Shown here in pieces: positions 20,858-29,097 of a DNA stretch of 64,000 nucleotides. The stretch is from Chloroflexota bacterium (GTDB taxonomy: Bacteria > Chloroflexota > Dormibacteria > Dormibacterales > Dormibacteraceae). Positions within the stretch are counted from its first letter, which is position 1; each line of letters opens with the position of its first letter. Position numbers and translations under genes: made by a program. The DNA is taken from positions 22,751 to 86,750 of the forward strand of contig VBGR01000056.1 of NCBI GenBank assembly GCA_005880695.1. The letters are read 5' to 3'. A model generated the notes under the pieces. It did no database searches. It was not told the origin of the DNA and saw nothing but the letters and a program-made list of their open reading frames with translations.

Positions 20858-22297
20858 ATGGCGCCGAAGGCCGAGATCAAGTTCGGCACCGACGGCTGGC
20901 GGGGGATCGTCGCCGACGACTTCACATACGACAACGTCCGCCGCGTCGCCCAGGGGATTGCCGACTACCTGAAAGACAAGCGGCAAGGCGCCACTCCACT
21001 CGCGGTAGTCGGCTATGACTGCCGCTTCGCGTCGGAGGAGTTCGCTCGCGAAGTGGCTCGGGTCTTCGCCGGCAATGGCATCAAAGTGCTGATCTTCGAC
21101 AGGCCTTCGCCGACCCAGGTCGCCTCCTGGACCGTCATCGACCGCAAGGCGGACGGCGCGGCCATCATCACCGCCAGCCACAATCCCTGGCTCTTCAACG
21201 GCGTCAAGTACAAGCCCGAAACTGGCAGCTCAGCCCCGACCGAGGTGATCCGCGATCTCGAGCGGCGGATCGCGGACATCGACGCCGCCTCGGTCAAGCG
21301 GGCCGACGAGGGAGTCGAGACCTATGAGCCGCTGCCCGCGTACTTCGAGCAGGTCGGCCGCATGGTCGACCTCCCGGCGCTGCGCGGCTCCGGCCTGAAG
21401 GTCCTGCACGAGTGCATGTTCGGGTCGGGCTACGGCTACCTCAGCGGGCTCCTGGCGGGCGGCTCCACCCAGGTGACCGAGCTCCACTCGGAGCGCAACC
21501 CTTACTTCGGAGGGGTCAACCCGGAGCCGATCCCGCGGAACCTGCAGTCCTCCCTGGCGACCATGAAGTCGGGTGGCTATGACCTCTGTGTCGCGACAGA
21601 CGGTGACGCCGACCGGGTCGGGATCATCGACGAGAAGGGCAGGTTCATCACCCAGCTCGAGGTCTACGCCCTGCTCATGCTCTATCTCTTCGAGATCAAG
21701 GGCTGGCGTGGCCCGGTGGTCAAGACCGTGAACATGACGTCGATGGCCGACCAGCTCGCAAAGGAGTTCAAGGTCCCCGTCTACGAGGTGCCGGTCGGCT
21801 TCAAGTTCGTGGCGCCGAAGATGATGGAGACCGAGGCGGTGCTGGGCGGGGAGGAGAGCGGCGGGTTCGGCATCCGCGGCCACATCCCGGAGCGCGACGG
21901 CCTCCTGGCCGGGCTCTTCTTCGCCGACATGATCGTCCGCTACCGCAAGCCGATCAGCGAGGTCCTGGCCGACCTCCAGGCGCGGGTTGGGCCACACGCG
22001 TACGAGCGTCGGGACGTGCCGATGCGGCGCGAGACCTACGACCGCGACCGGCAGGTGATCCTGAAGACACTCGCTGAGAAGGCGCCGAAAGAGGTGGCCG
22101 GCCAGAAGGTCGAACGGGTCCGTGACGACGACGGCTTCAAGTTCTACCTTGCTGACGGGTCCTGGGTGCTGGTCCGGACCAGCGGGACGGAGCCCCTGAT
22201 TCGGATTTACTCCGAGGCGGCAACAAAGGAGGACGTCACCCAGCGGCTGGACGCGATGTCAGAGGTGATCGGAGTCGAAAGCCATGGAGGGGGGTAG
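20858..22297 (+). CDS. Phosphoglucomutase/phosphomannomutase family protein
   Basis: Alpha-D-phosphohexomutase of 479 residues. KFGTDGWRGIVADDFTYDNV at the N-terminus, phosphoserine loop ITASHNPWLFNGVKYKP, metal loop VATDGDADRVGII, sugar loop GGEESGGFGI and phosphate site VRTSGTEPLIRIYSE appear in order. Placement between manC and the cupin isomerase suggests mannose-6-P to mannose-1-P conversion, though glucose cannot be excluded from sequence. ATG 20858 is preferred over TTG 20852. Confidence 0.9.
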   Translation: MAPKAEIKFGTDGWRGIVADDFTYDNVRRVAQGIADYLKDKRQGATPLAVVGYDCRFASEEFAREVARVFAGNGIKVLIFDRPSPTQVASWTVIDRKADGAAIITASHNPWLFNGVKYKPETGSSAPTEVIRDLERRIADIDAASVKRADEGVETYEPLPAYFEQVGRMVDLPALRGSGLKVLHECMFGSGYGYLSGLLAGGSTQVTELHSERNPYFGGVNPEPIPRNLQSSLATMKSGGYDLCVATDGDADRVGIIDEKGRFITQLEVYALLMLYLFEIKGWRGPVVKTVNMTSMADQLAKEFKVPVYEVPVGFKFVAPKMMETEAVLGGEESGGFGIRGHIPERDGLLAGLFFADMIVRYRKPISEVLADLQARVGPHAYERRDVPMRRETYDRDRQVILKTLAEKAPKEVAGQKVERVRDDDGFKFYLADGSWVLVRTSGTEPLIRIYSEAATKEDVTQRLDAMSEVIGVESHGGG

Positions 22298-22300
22298 CGC

Positions 22301-22732
22301 ATGACGGGTTCATCCCGGAATGCGACTCAAGGGGGGACGTACCCCCTTGGGGAGGTTAAGCGGGCGGACGAGACCCGGGTCGACAAGCCTTGGGGGTACG
22401 AGATCCGCTGGGCAGTCACCGACCGCTACCTGGGCAAGATCCTTCACATCAACCGCGGCGAAGCCCTCTCTCTCCAGTACCACGAGCGCAAGGACGAGAC
22501 CTTGCTCGTCATGGCGGGCAAGCTCGACTTCGAGGTCGGAGACGGGTCGGGCGCCCTCAAGCTTCTCCACCTGAAAGCGGGCGACAGCATCCACATCCCG
22601 CCCGGCACCCGTCATCGGATGACGGCGGTAGAGGATTGCGACGTATTCGAGGTGTCGACCGGAGAGATCGACGACGTCGTCCGCCTGGAAGACCGATACG
22701 GTAGGGTTCCCCGGGGCAGACAAGAAGCATGA
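22301..22732 (+). CDS. Cupin, mannose-6-phosphate isomerase type II-like
   Basis: A 143-residue single-cupin protein. VDKPWGYEIRWAV is the start motif of type II phosphomannose isomerase domains; LSLQYHERKDETLLVMAGK and IHIPPGTRHRMTAVEDCDVFEVSTGE carry the two cupin metal boxes (His, Glu, His). In many bacteria this domain is fused to the C-end of ManC; here it stands alone behind manC and the hexomutase, so the three together could run fructose-6-P to GDP-mannose. ATG start lies 3 bases after the mutase stop; ends in a 4-base overlap with the next gene. Confidence 0.85.
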   Translation: MTGSSRNATQGGTYPLGEVKRADETRVDKPWGYEIRWAVTDRYLGKILHINRGEALSLQYHERKDETLLVMAGKLDFEVGDGSGALKLLHLKAGDSIHIPPGTRHRMTAVEDCDVFEVSTGEIDDVVRLEDRYGRVPRGRQEA

Positions 22733-23556
22733 AAACCCCGCCTCCTGTCGACGAGCACGTTCGGCGTACGAGGGTGGCCGCGGTCACCGTCGAGCGCGAT
22801 CCCCGTTTCCTGGTGTTCGCCTCGCTGGTCCTGGTCGCGCTGGCCCTCGGATTCAAGTCCGAGCTGGTCTCGCCAGGGCGGGTCTGGTTCCTTGCCGCCG
22901 GGCTGCTCGCGGTCGCCGCCCCGGCGCTGTTCGGCTACCTGCGCGCCGAGAGCGGCGCCAGCCTGCCCGCTGTCGAGTACTACGTGCCCGCGGTGCTCGG
23001 CGCCCTGGCGGTTGCCGGGCTCTCCCTGATCATTCCCGAGTGGTGGCGCTACGGGCTCGCGGTGCTGGTGTTCGGGACCTGTTTCATGGTTTCTTCGCGC
23101 CTGGACTTCATCCGGCTCGCAGACCAGGCCAAGCGCGGTCACCACTTCATGCAGGAATCGATCCTGGCGGTGGCCATGGTGGGCGGCTTTGTCGCTGTCC
23201 TCAGCTCGCCCTTCAACCTGGCCCTGAAGCTGGCCTGGATCGGGATCATCTCGGTTCTGGCGGCCTTCCGCAGCTTTCGCGTCTCCGGCGATCCGATTCC
23301 GCCCCGCCGCGCCTTCTTGTTCGCGCTGATCGTGGCCCAGGTCGTGACCTTCTTCGCCTGGGCGATCTTCTTCTACCTGCAGGGCGTCGCCGAGGGCGTC
23401 TTCGCCGGAATGCTGCTCCTGGCCTGGTACATCAACCGGGGCGTCATCCGGCACACGGCTGAAGAGAGCCTGAACCGCCACGTGGTGATGGAGTACGGAC
23501 TCTTTGCCGTGCTCCTGGCCTTCCTCTTCTTCTCCAGCTACAGGCCGGGCGGCTGA
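22729..23556 (+). CDS. Polytopic membrane protein of unknown function
   Basis: No family recognised. The 275-residue protein has about 8 hydrophobic segments: the first near residue 32 (FLVFASLVLVALALGF), then pairs through the middle and a last one at the C-end (EYGLFAVLLAFLFFSS). A short polar N-terminus with basic residues suggests an inside start. Conserved-looking polar spots in loops include SRLDFIRLADQAKRGHHFMQ and ESLNRH. It overlaps the cupin gene (ATGA), so is probably co-translated with the GDP-mannose genes; a role in envelope glycan assembly is only a guess. Confidence 0.75.
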   Translation: MKTPPPVDEHVRRTRVAAVTVERDPRFLVFASLVLVALALGFKSELVSPGRVWFLAAGLLAVAAPALFGYLRAESGASLPAVEYYVPAVLGALAVAGLSLIIPEWWRYGLAVLVFGTCFMVSSRLDFIRLADQAKRGHHFMQESILAVAMVGGFVAVLSSPFNLALKLAWIGIISVLAAFRSFRVSGDPIPPRRAFLFALIVAQVVTFFAWAIFFYLQGVAEGVFAGMLLLAWYINRGVIRHTAEESLNRHVVMEYGLFAVLLAFLFFSSYRPGG

Positions 23557-23565
23557 CCGCCCGGC
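23544..23565 (+). terminator. Convergent hairpin after the GDP-mannose operon
   Basis: Perfect 9-base-pair GC-rich stem (23544-23552 with 23557-23565) whose 4-base loop carries the stop codon of the membrane protein gene. There is no U run. It lies between convergent genes and may end both transcripts. Confidence 0.5.
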
Positions 23566-23571
23566 GCCGGG

Positions 23572-24792
23572 TTAGAGCCGGACCTCGGCGGCCCAGGACC
23601 AGGCGGCGGGCGTACCTGACGTCGTGTAGACAGAAAAGATCTTGAGCGTGGTGTCGCCGCGAGCGTCGAAGGTCGTCGCGCCCAGCGCCCCCTTGTAATC
23701 GCGCGTTGCCGCGACCTGCGCTCGCACGTCCTCCTTGCTCGGCAGGTTGCCGCCCGCCGCCTTGACCGCCCGCGAGATGGCGGCCAGCAGCACCCCGCTG
23801 GCATCGATGGCCGGCAGGGTGTAGCGACCGAACATATCCGGGTAGGCGGCCTTGAAGGCGTCGACCGTCGCCATGCCGCTCGAGAGGTGGTCAGGGTCCG
23901 CTCCGTTCAGCGTCGCCTGCATGCCGGCCGCGTTCGGCGCGGCGTCGCGCAGGCAGACGGGCGTGAGGATGGCATCGCCACCCAGAAAGGGGACCGAGCC
24001 GTCGAACACGCCGGTCATCTTCGACCTGGTCAGGCACGCGCCCCCGGCGTCCCGGCCGCCGAAGTAGACGCCCTTGGCGCCCTTGCCGGCGGCTGTATGC
24101 AGGAAGGCATCCAGGTCAGTGCTGGACCGAGGGTCGAAGTCGCTGCGTAGCACGGGCGAACTCGAACGCTTACGGAGCTCGGCCTCGAAGGCGTCAGCGA
24201 GGGCCTTGCCGTAGGCCTGGCCGTCGGACGCTACGGCGATGCTCGAGAGCTTCAACGTCCCGCTCGCATAAGCCGCCATCGCTGGGGCAGCCAGGTCGTC
24301 AGCGGCCACGACGCGGAAGAAGTTGTTCGGGCCGCCCGGCCGGAGCTCGGTCGCCAGGCTGGCGCAACCTGGCGCGTCTCGTGTCAGGCACTCGTTGGAA
24401 GCGGCCGGCGAGACGAGAGCGAGGTGAGCGGAGTTGGCGACGGGAATCTCGCGCTCGGCCTCGGCGGAATAAACGGGCCCGACCACCCCGAGGACGCTGG
24501 AGTCGTTCGCCAGGCGCCCGATGTTGTCGGCTCCGGCAATGGCGTCGCGGACGCCGCCGGGCGTGCTGTCGAAGTCGCGGACGTTGACGGGCACGCCTTC
24601 GACCCGGCCGTGCCAAACGTTGTTGACCTCATAGCGGACGCCGTCCAGCACGGAGAGGCCGACCACCCGATCGGGACCGGACTGCGGCACGGCGACCCCG
24701 ATCTCGATCGTGAACACGGAGTGGGGAGCGGGGGGCCCGGCGCTGCAGGCCGCGACCACCAGTCCGAGCAGGGCGGTGAGGACGCGTCTCAC
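23572..24792 (-). CDS. LivK-like ABC substrate-binding lipoprotein (orphan)
   Basis: A 406-residue receptor-type protein starting GTG (24792; GTG 24798 also possible). The signal VRRVLTALLGLVVAAC has a lipobox ending at Cys16. The mature part has IEIGVAVPQSGPDRVVGLSVLDGV, SVLGVVGPVYSAEAEREIPVAN and AHLALVSPAASNECLT, type I periplasmic fold. Its C-terminus (ATRDYKGALGATTFDARGD) matches that of livK at 11906, marking them as paralogues. No permease or ATPase is next to it; it could share the livHMGF system. Extra cysteines pair-like at ECLTRDAPGC. Confidence 0.85.
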   Translation of the reverse strand: MRRVLTALLGLVVAACSAGPPAPHSVFTIEIGVAVPQSGPDRVVGLSVLDGVRYEVNNVWHGRVEGVPVNVRDFDSTPGGVRDAIAGADNIGRLANDSSVLGVVGPVYSAEAEREIPVANSAHLALVSPAASNECLTRDAPGCASLATELRPGGPNNFFRVVAADDLAAPAMAAYASGTLKLSSIAVASDGQAYGKALADAFEAELRKRSSSPVLRSDFDPRSSTDLDAFLHTAAGKGAKGVYFGGRDAGGACLTRSKMTGVFDGSVPFLGGDAILTPVCLRDAAPNAAGMQATLNGADPDHLSSGMATVDAFKAAYPDMFGRYTLPAIDASGVLLAAISRAVKAAGGNLPSKEDVRAQVAATRDYKGALGATTFDARGDTTLKIFSVYTTSGTPAAWSWAAEVRL

Positions 24793-24920
24793 CGGCACAG
24801 GTAGGTTCTTTGGACTTCCAATCTCCTCCAACTCAGGCTGGATGGGAATTCTGGGCTGGCTTTTTCTTCTCCCCTCGCCCCACAGTCCGAAGCGAGTCTC
24901 CCCACCCGCTCGGAGGCAAG

Positions 24921-24950
24921 GGTATAACCGAACGGGGTGTACGAAGTCAA
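24921..24950 (-). promoter_or_regulatory. Sigma-70-like promoter for the orphan LivK-like gene
   Basis: On the minus strand TTGACT (24950-24945) and TATACC (24926-24921) are spaced by 18 bases. This predicts a start point near 24914, some 115 bases before the coding start. It stands out in an otherwise GC-rich divergent spacer. The spacer (24799-25010) also has a TATACT at 24966-24971 on the plus strand that could drive the TPR gene, without a clear -35. Confidence 0.45.
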
Positions 24951-25010
24951 TTCGAGTCTGATGGCTATACTCAATCGCGCTCACCCCGCCCCGCAATCGG
25001 AGCACGTGTA

Positions 25011-25898
25011 TTGAAGACGGAGTTCGGCGAACACTTAAAGCCCCGGTCCCAGTACGTGGACGAGGCTGTCCAGATGGCCATCGCCGGCCGCTGGGAAGAA
25101 GCGGCTGACCTGAACAAATTCATCCTCGAGAAGTTCGGACCGGATGAGGAGACCCTGAATCGCATCGGCAAGGCGCTGACCGAGCTCGGGAAGCTGAAGG
25201 AGGCCAAGGAGTCCTACGAGAAGACCCTCCAGCTCAACCCGCTCAACCTGATCGCGCAGAAGAACCGGGCCAAGCTGGACGTGCTGGTCCAGACCAAAGG
25301 CGAGCTGCGCAGCGGCCCCGCCAAGGTCGACCTGAACCTCTTTGTCGAAGAGATGGGGAAGACGGTCTCCACCACGCTGGAGGACGTCGCCGACCCCGAT
25401 GTCCACAACAAGGTCGCGGCTGGCGACATTGCAGAGCTCCGCATCGAGGGCGACACGATAGTCGCGGAGAGTGTCCGGGGCGTCCGGCTAGGGCTGATCG
25501 AGCCCCGGCTCGCTCGCCGTCTGATCAAGTTCATGCAGGGCGGGAACCGCTATCTCGCGGCGGTCACCTCAGCTGAGCCCGGCAGCGTCCGGCTGATCAT
25601 CCGCGAGACCTATCAGGACCCCAAGTTCATCGGCAAGCCGAGCTTTGCCGTGCGCCGCCAGCGAGCGGCGGCCGAGTTCCGTCCCTACGCCAAGGAGAGC
25701 CTGCTCGCACGCGACCTCGAATTCCCGATCGAGACCGAGGAAGAGGAAGGGGACGAGGACGAGGAAACCGCCGTCGTGGGCCAGCGGATCGACGACCTCG
25801 ACGACAGTGGCGGCGCCGCGGACGAGGAGGAGGAGACCATCGACTTCTCTGAGGACGCGGACGATGACGACAAGGACGACGACGAGGAGGAGGAGTGA
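25011..25898 (+). CDS. TPR protein with highly acidic C-terminal tail
   Basis: A 295-residue protein from TTG 25011 (longer upstream readings have no ribosome site or homology). Residues 20-90 form two TPR-like helical repeats (AIAGRWEEAADLNKFILEKF, IGKALTELGKLKEAKESYEK). A middle domain (about 100-230) of unknown type follows: EGDTIVAESVRGVRLGLIEPRLARRLIKFM and VTSAEPGSVRLIIRE. The last 60 residues are almost all Asp/Glu. Function unknown; TPRs suggest protein binding and the tail suggests a basic partner. It is cytosolic and its stop abuts the hisZ region, so likely the first gene of the his transcript. Confidence 0.78.
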   Translation: MKTEFGEHLKPRSQYVDEAVQMAIAGRWEEAADLNKFILEKFGPDEETLNRIGKALTELGKLKEAKESYEKTLQLNPLNLIAQKNRAKLDVLVQTKGELRSGPAKVDLNLFVEEMGKTVSTTLEDVADPDVHNKVAAGDIAELRIEGDTIVAESVRGVRLGLIEPRLARRLIKFMQGGNRYLAAVTSAEPGSVRLIIRETYQDPKFIGKPSFAVRRQRAAAEFRPYAKESLLARDLEFPIETEEEEGDEDEETAVVGQRIDDLDDSGGAADEEEETIDFSEDADDDDKDDDEEEE

Positions 25899-26036
25899 CG
25901 ACCGCCTCCGGGGAGCCCTTTCACACCGCCGGCTAGACCTAGCGGCGGCGCTCCTGGCACCGTTCCGGGGTTCCGGGACCTGCTGCCCGACGAGGCCGAG
26001 TCGCTTCGGGCCGGCCAGGAAGCCATCCTCGCCGAG

Positions 26037-27206
26037 ATGCGCCGTTGGGGCTACCGGTTCGTCGTCACTCCGACCCTGGAGTCGGTCGACGCGCTCGCCC
26101 TCGGGCTGGGCCCTGAGCAGCAGCGCCGCCTCTTCAAGTTCGCCGACGCCGACGGCTCGCTGATCGCGCTGGTCGGCGAGAAGACAATTCCGGTCGCCAG
26201 GCTGGCGGCCGGGCAGCTGCGGTCCGCGCCGCTGCCGCTGCGCTTGTGCTACGCCGCCTCGGTGGTTTCCAACGACGGCGGTCGCTTCGCCAATCGGCGG
26301 GAGACGCACCAGGTTGGCGCCGAGCTGGTCGGCGCAGCCGGGCCGGCCGCCGACGCCGAGGTCATCGCGCTGGCGGTGCGCTGCCTCGACGCCGCGGGGC
26401 TGAAGCGCTACCAGGTCGACGTCGGCCACTCCGAGTTCTTCCACGGCCTCCTGGCCGGGCTCAAGCTGCCGGCCGAGATCGAGTCCGGGGTTCGGGCGGC
26501 GCTGGCGGCCCGTGACTTCGTGGCGCTCGAGCGCCTCCTGGAGACCACCCCGCTGCGATCAGCCGAGCGGGAGCTGCTGCTCCGCTTCCCGGCGCTGCGC
26601 GGCGGCCGCGAGATCCTCGACGCCGCCGGCCGTCTCGTCGCCAACCGCCGATCCGAGCGGGCGCTGGCCGACCTGGCCCGCGTGGAAGAGCTGCTCCGCG
26701 AGCACGGGCTCGGCGGCCAGGTCAACCTCGACCTCGGCGCCATCCGCGACTTCGACTACTACACGGGCGTGATCTTTGAGGGCTACGGCGCCGACCTCGG
26801 CCGGCCCCTCGCAGTTGGCGGTCGCTACGATCGCCTGCTCGAGCGATTCGGGCGGCCCGCGCCGGCTACCGGCTTCGTGGTCCACCTGGATCTGGTGGCG
26901 GAGGCGATCGCCAGGGCCGGCGGCCCGCCCGATCTACCCCGGCTGGACGCAGCGGTGGCCTGGTCGGCCGCGGGGCTGCCGGTCGCACTCAAGCTCGGCT
27001 CCTCGCTGCGCCTGTTCGGGATGCGGGCCGTCGTCGACACCGAGTCCCGGTCCCTGGCGGCCGCAAGGCGCTGGCGGGGGCAGGTGGGCGCCCAGAGCCT
27101 CGTTCACTGCGGCGGCGCTGGTCCCGTGACCTGGGCCGCGGGGTCGCGTACGCGCCGGCTGCCTCCCGAGCAGGTTGTTGCCCAAATCGTCGGGGCTTTG
27201 CGGTGA
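26037..27206 (+). CDS. hisZ: ATP phosphoribosyltransferase regulatory subunit HisZ (5' end abnormal)
   Basis: HisRS-like subunit that pairs with short HisG to make the first histidine enzyme and gives histidine feedback. Seen: YRFVVTPTLESVDAL, LRLCYAASVVSNDGG, RETHQVGAELVG, IRDFDYYTGVIFEGYG and AVGGRYDRLLERFG. ATG 26037 is the first usual start, but the same frame upstream (from about 25962) codes PGFRDLLPDEAESLRAGQEA, the conserved HisZ N-terminus, with no ATG, GTG or TTG before it back to the TPR stop. GTG 25895 overlaps that stop but is one frame off and meets TAG at 25934. So either a frameshift, an odd start, or truncation. GTGA overlap with hisG. Confidence 0.85.
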   Translation: MRRWGYRFVVTPTLESVDALALGLGPEQQRRLFKFADADGSLIALVGEKTIPVARLAAGQLRSAPLPLRLCYAASVVSNDGGRFANRRETHQVGAELVGAAGPAADAEVIALAVRCLDAAGLKRYQVDVGHSEFFHGLLAGLKLPAEIESGVRAALAARDFVALERLLETTPLRSAERELLLRFPALRGGREILDAAGRLVANRRSERALADLARVEELLREHGLGGQVNLDLGAIRDFDYYTGVIFEGYGADLGRPLAVGGRYDRLLERFGRPAPATGFVVHLDLVAEAIARAGGPPDLPRLDAAVAWSAAGLPVALKLGSSLRLFGMRAVVDTESRSLAAARRWRGQVGAQSLVHCGGAGPVTWAAGSRTRRLPPEQVVAQIVGALR

Positions 27207-27832
27207 AGGTCTCGCTGGCCATTCCGACTGGCGTCCTTCTGGAAGGCAGCCTCAGCTTGCTGGAGCGCGCCGGTGTGTCTCGCGTCACTGCGGCGCAGCT
27301 CGGCCGCCGGCTCTTCCTGGAGCGGGACGGCCTCCGTCTGGTGCTGGTCCGGCCGGCGGACGTGGCCGCGTACGTCGACCACGGGGCCGCCGACCTCGGC
27401 GTGGTCGGCAAGGACCAGCTCTGGGAAAACCCGGGCGACCACTACGAGCTGGTCGACCTCGGATTCGGCGCTTGCCGCCTGATCCTGGCGGTGCCCGAGA
27501 CGTCGCCGATCGCCGGACCCGAGACCTGGCCGCCGCTCCTGCGGGTGGCCACGAAGTACCCGGTCGCGACCGCCGAGTTCTTCCGCCGGAGCGGCCACGC
27601 CGTGGACATCGTTCGCCTCCACGGCGCCGTCGAGCTGGCGCCTCAGGTCGGCCTCGCCGACGCGATCGCCGACCTCACGGCAACCGGCGCCACGCTGCGC
27701 GAGAACCATCTCCGGGTGGTCGCCGAGGTGGGCAGCTCGACAGCCCGGCTGATCGCCAACCAGGCCAGCCTGAAGACGCGCAGCGGCGAGGTGCAGGCGC
27801 TGGTGACGAAGCTCAGGAGCGCGGCGCGGTGA
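27203..27832 (+). CDS. hisG: ATP phosphoribosyltransferase, short form
   Basis: Catalytic subunit of the first histidine step (PRPP plus ATP). At 209 residues it is the short HisG that needs HisZ, which is coded just upstream. Seen: KVSLAIPTGVLLEGSLSLLERAG, LVRPADVAAYVDHGAADLGVVG, FGACRLILAVPE, RVATKYPVATAEFFRR and the PRPP-binding stretch VELAPQVGLADAIADLTATGATLRENHL read in order. No C-terminal ACT-like regulatory domain. GTGA overlaps at both ends, with hisZ and hisD. Confidence 0.94.
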   Translation: MKVSLAIPTGVLLEGSLSLLERAGVSRVTAAQLGRRLFLERDGLRLVLVRPADVAAYVDHGAADLGVVGKDQLWENPGDHYELVDLGFGACRLILAVPETSPIAGPETWPPLLRVATKYPVATAEFFRRSGHAVDIVRLHGAVELAPQVGLADAIADLTATGATLRENHLRVVAEVGSSTARLIANQASLKTRSGEVQALVTKLRSAAR

Positions 27833-29097
27833 AAGTCAAGCGCTTCGACGCCGGTTCCTGGTTCGATTCGCCGCTCAGCCGGCGCCGGCTCGACCTGGGG
27901 GAGCTGGCCGAGGAGCGGGCGACAGTCCGGGAGATCTGCGAACGCGTCCGCACCGAAGGGGACACGGCTCTCCGCGAATACACCACGAGGTTCGACGGCT
28001 GGGACCCTGGCGAAGACGGCGCGCGGGTGCCCGGCGAGGAGCTGCGCCAGGCGTTGAAGCGCCTCTCGCCCGCCAATCGCGACGCGCTCGAGTTCGCGGC
28101 CCGCCGGATTCGCGAGTTCCACGAGACGCAGCTTTTCGACCCCGTGGTGGGCAAGCCGGGCTTGAAGCTGCTCACGCGCGCCGTGCGCCGCGCCGGGCTC
28201 TACGCGCCGGGCGGCCGGGCGGCCTACCCGTCAACCGTGCTGATGGGTGCGATCCCGGCTCGCGTCGCGGGTGTGACGGAGGTGGTAGTCGCCACCCCGC
28301 CCGCGCCCGACGGGTCGGTGCCGGTGGCGATCCTGGCCGCTGCTGCCATCGCCGGCGTCGACGAGGTCTACCGGATGGGGGGCGCCCAAGCGATCGCCGC
28401 GCTCGCCTACGGCACCGCCAAGGTGCCCCGCGTGGACGTCGTAGCCGGTCCCGGGAACGTCTACGTGGTGCTGGCCAAAAAGGAGGTGTTCGGCGCGGTC
28501 GGCATCGATTCCCTCGCCGGCCCGACCGAGGTGCTGATAGTCGCCGACGCCGGCGCACGACCCGACTACGTAGCCGCCGACCTCGCCTCGCAGCTGGAGC
28601 ACGATCCCATGGCCTGGGCGGTCCTGGTGACCGACTCCGCCCAGCTCGCCGACCGCGTCGAGGAGGAGCTCGCGAGCCTGGTGCGAGGGCTGGAACGAGC
28701 CGCGGTGATCGGCGCCGCGCATTGCTGCACGGTGGTGGTGAGAGACCTCGAGCAGGCGATGGACGTCGCCAACGACTTCGCCCCTGAGCATCTGGAGCTG
28801 ATCGTGGCCGACCCGGGAGCGCTCTCGGCCAAGGTGGAGAACGCCGGGGCGGTCTTCCTTGGTCCCTTTGCGCCGGTGGCGCTGGGCGACTACGTGGCCG
28901 GCCCCAACCACACCCTGCCGACAGCCGGCGCCGCCCGGTTCAGCTCGCCGCTGGGCGTGCACACGTTCTTGAAGCGCACCAGCGTCGCCAGCCTGAACCG
29001 GGGCGACCTCGACATGCTGCGCGAGGCTTGCGTGGCGCTGGCCCGCCTGGAGGGGCTGACCGCCCACGCCCACGCGGTGGAGGTGCGGCTTGAGTAG
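27829..29097 (+). CDS. hisD: Histidinol dehydrogenase
   Basis: Last two steps of histidine synthesis, histidinol to histidine with NAD and zinc. 422 residues from GTG 27829 (GTGA overlap with hisG). Shows GLYAPGGRAAYPSTVLMGAIPA, GGAQAIAALAYGT, VAGPGNVYVVLAKKEVFG, IDSLAGPTEVLIVAD, the catalytic FAPEHLELIV (Glu-His) and the metal-site GPNHTLPTAGAARFSSPLG. Longer upstream readings in this frame lie within hisG and hisZ and are shadows. Confidence 0.95.
   Translation: MKVKRFDAGSWFDSPLSRRRLDLGELAEERATVREICERVRTEGDTALREYTTRFDGWDPGEDGARVPGEELRQALKRLSPANRDALEFAARRIREFHETQLFDPVVGKPGLKLLTRAVRRAGLYAPGGRAAYPSTVLMGAIPARVAGVTEVVVATPPAPDGSVPVAILAAAAIAGVDEVYRMGGAQAIAALAYGTAKVPRVDVVAGPGNVYVVLAKKEVFGAVGIDSLAGPTEVLIVADAGARPDYVAADLASQLEHDPMAWAVLVTDSAQLADRVEEELASLVRGLERAAVIGAAHCCTVVVRDLEQAMDVANDFAPEHLELIVADPGALSAKVENAGAVFLGPFAPVALGDYVAGPNHTLPTAGAARFSSPLGVHTFLKRTSVASLNRGDLDMLREACVALARLEGLTAHAHAVEVRLE

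Noticed and set aside
27175..27828. N-terminal extension of HisD over hisG
   Set aside because: Arg/Pro/Gly-rich shadow; HisD has a normal start at GTG 27829.
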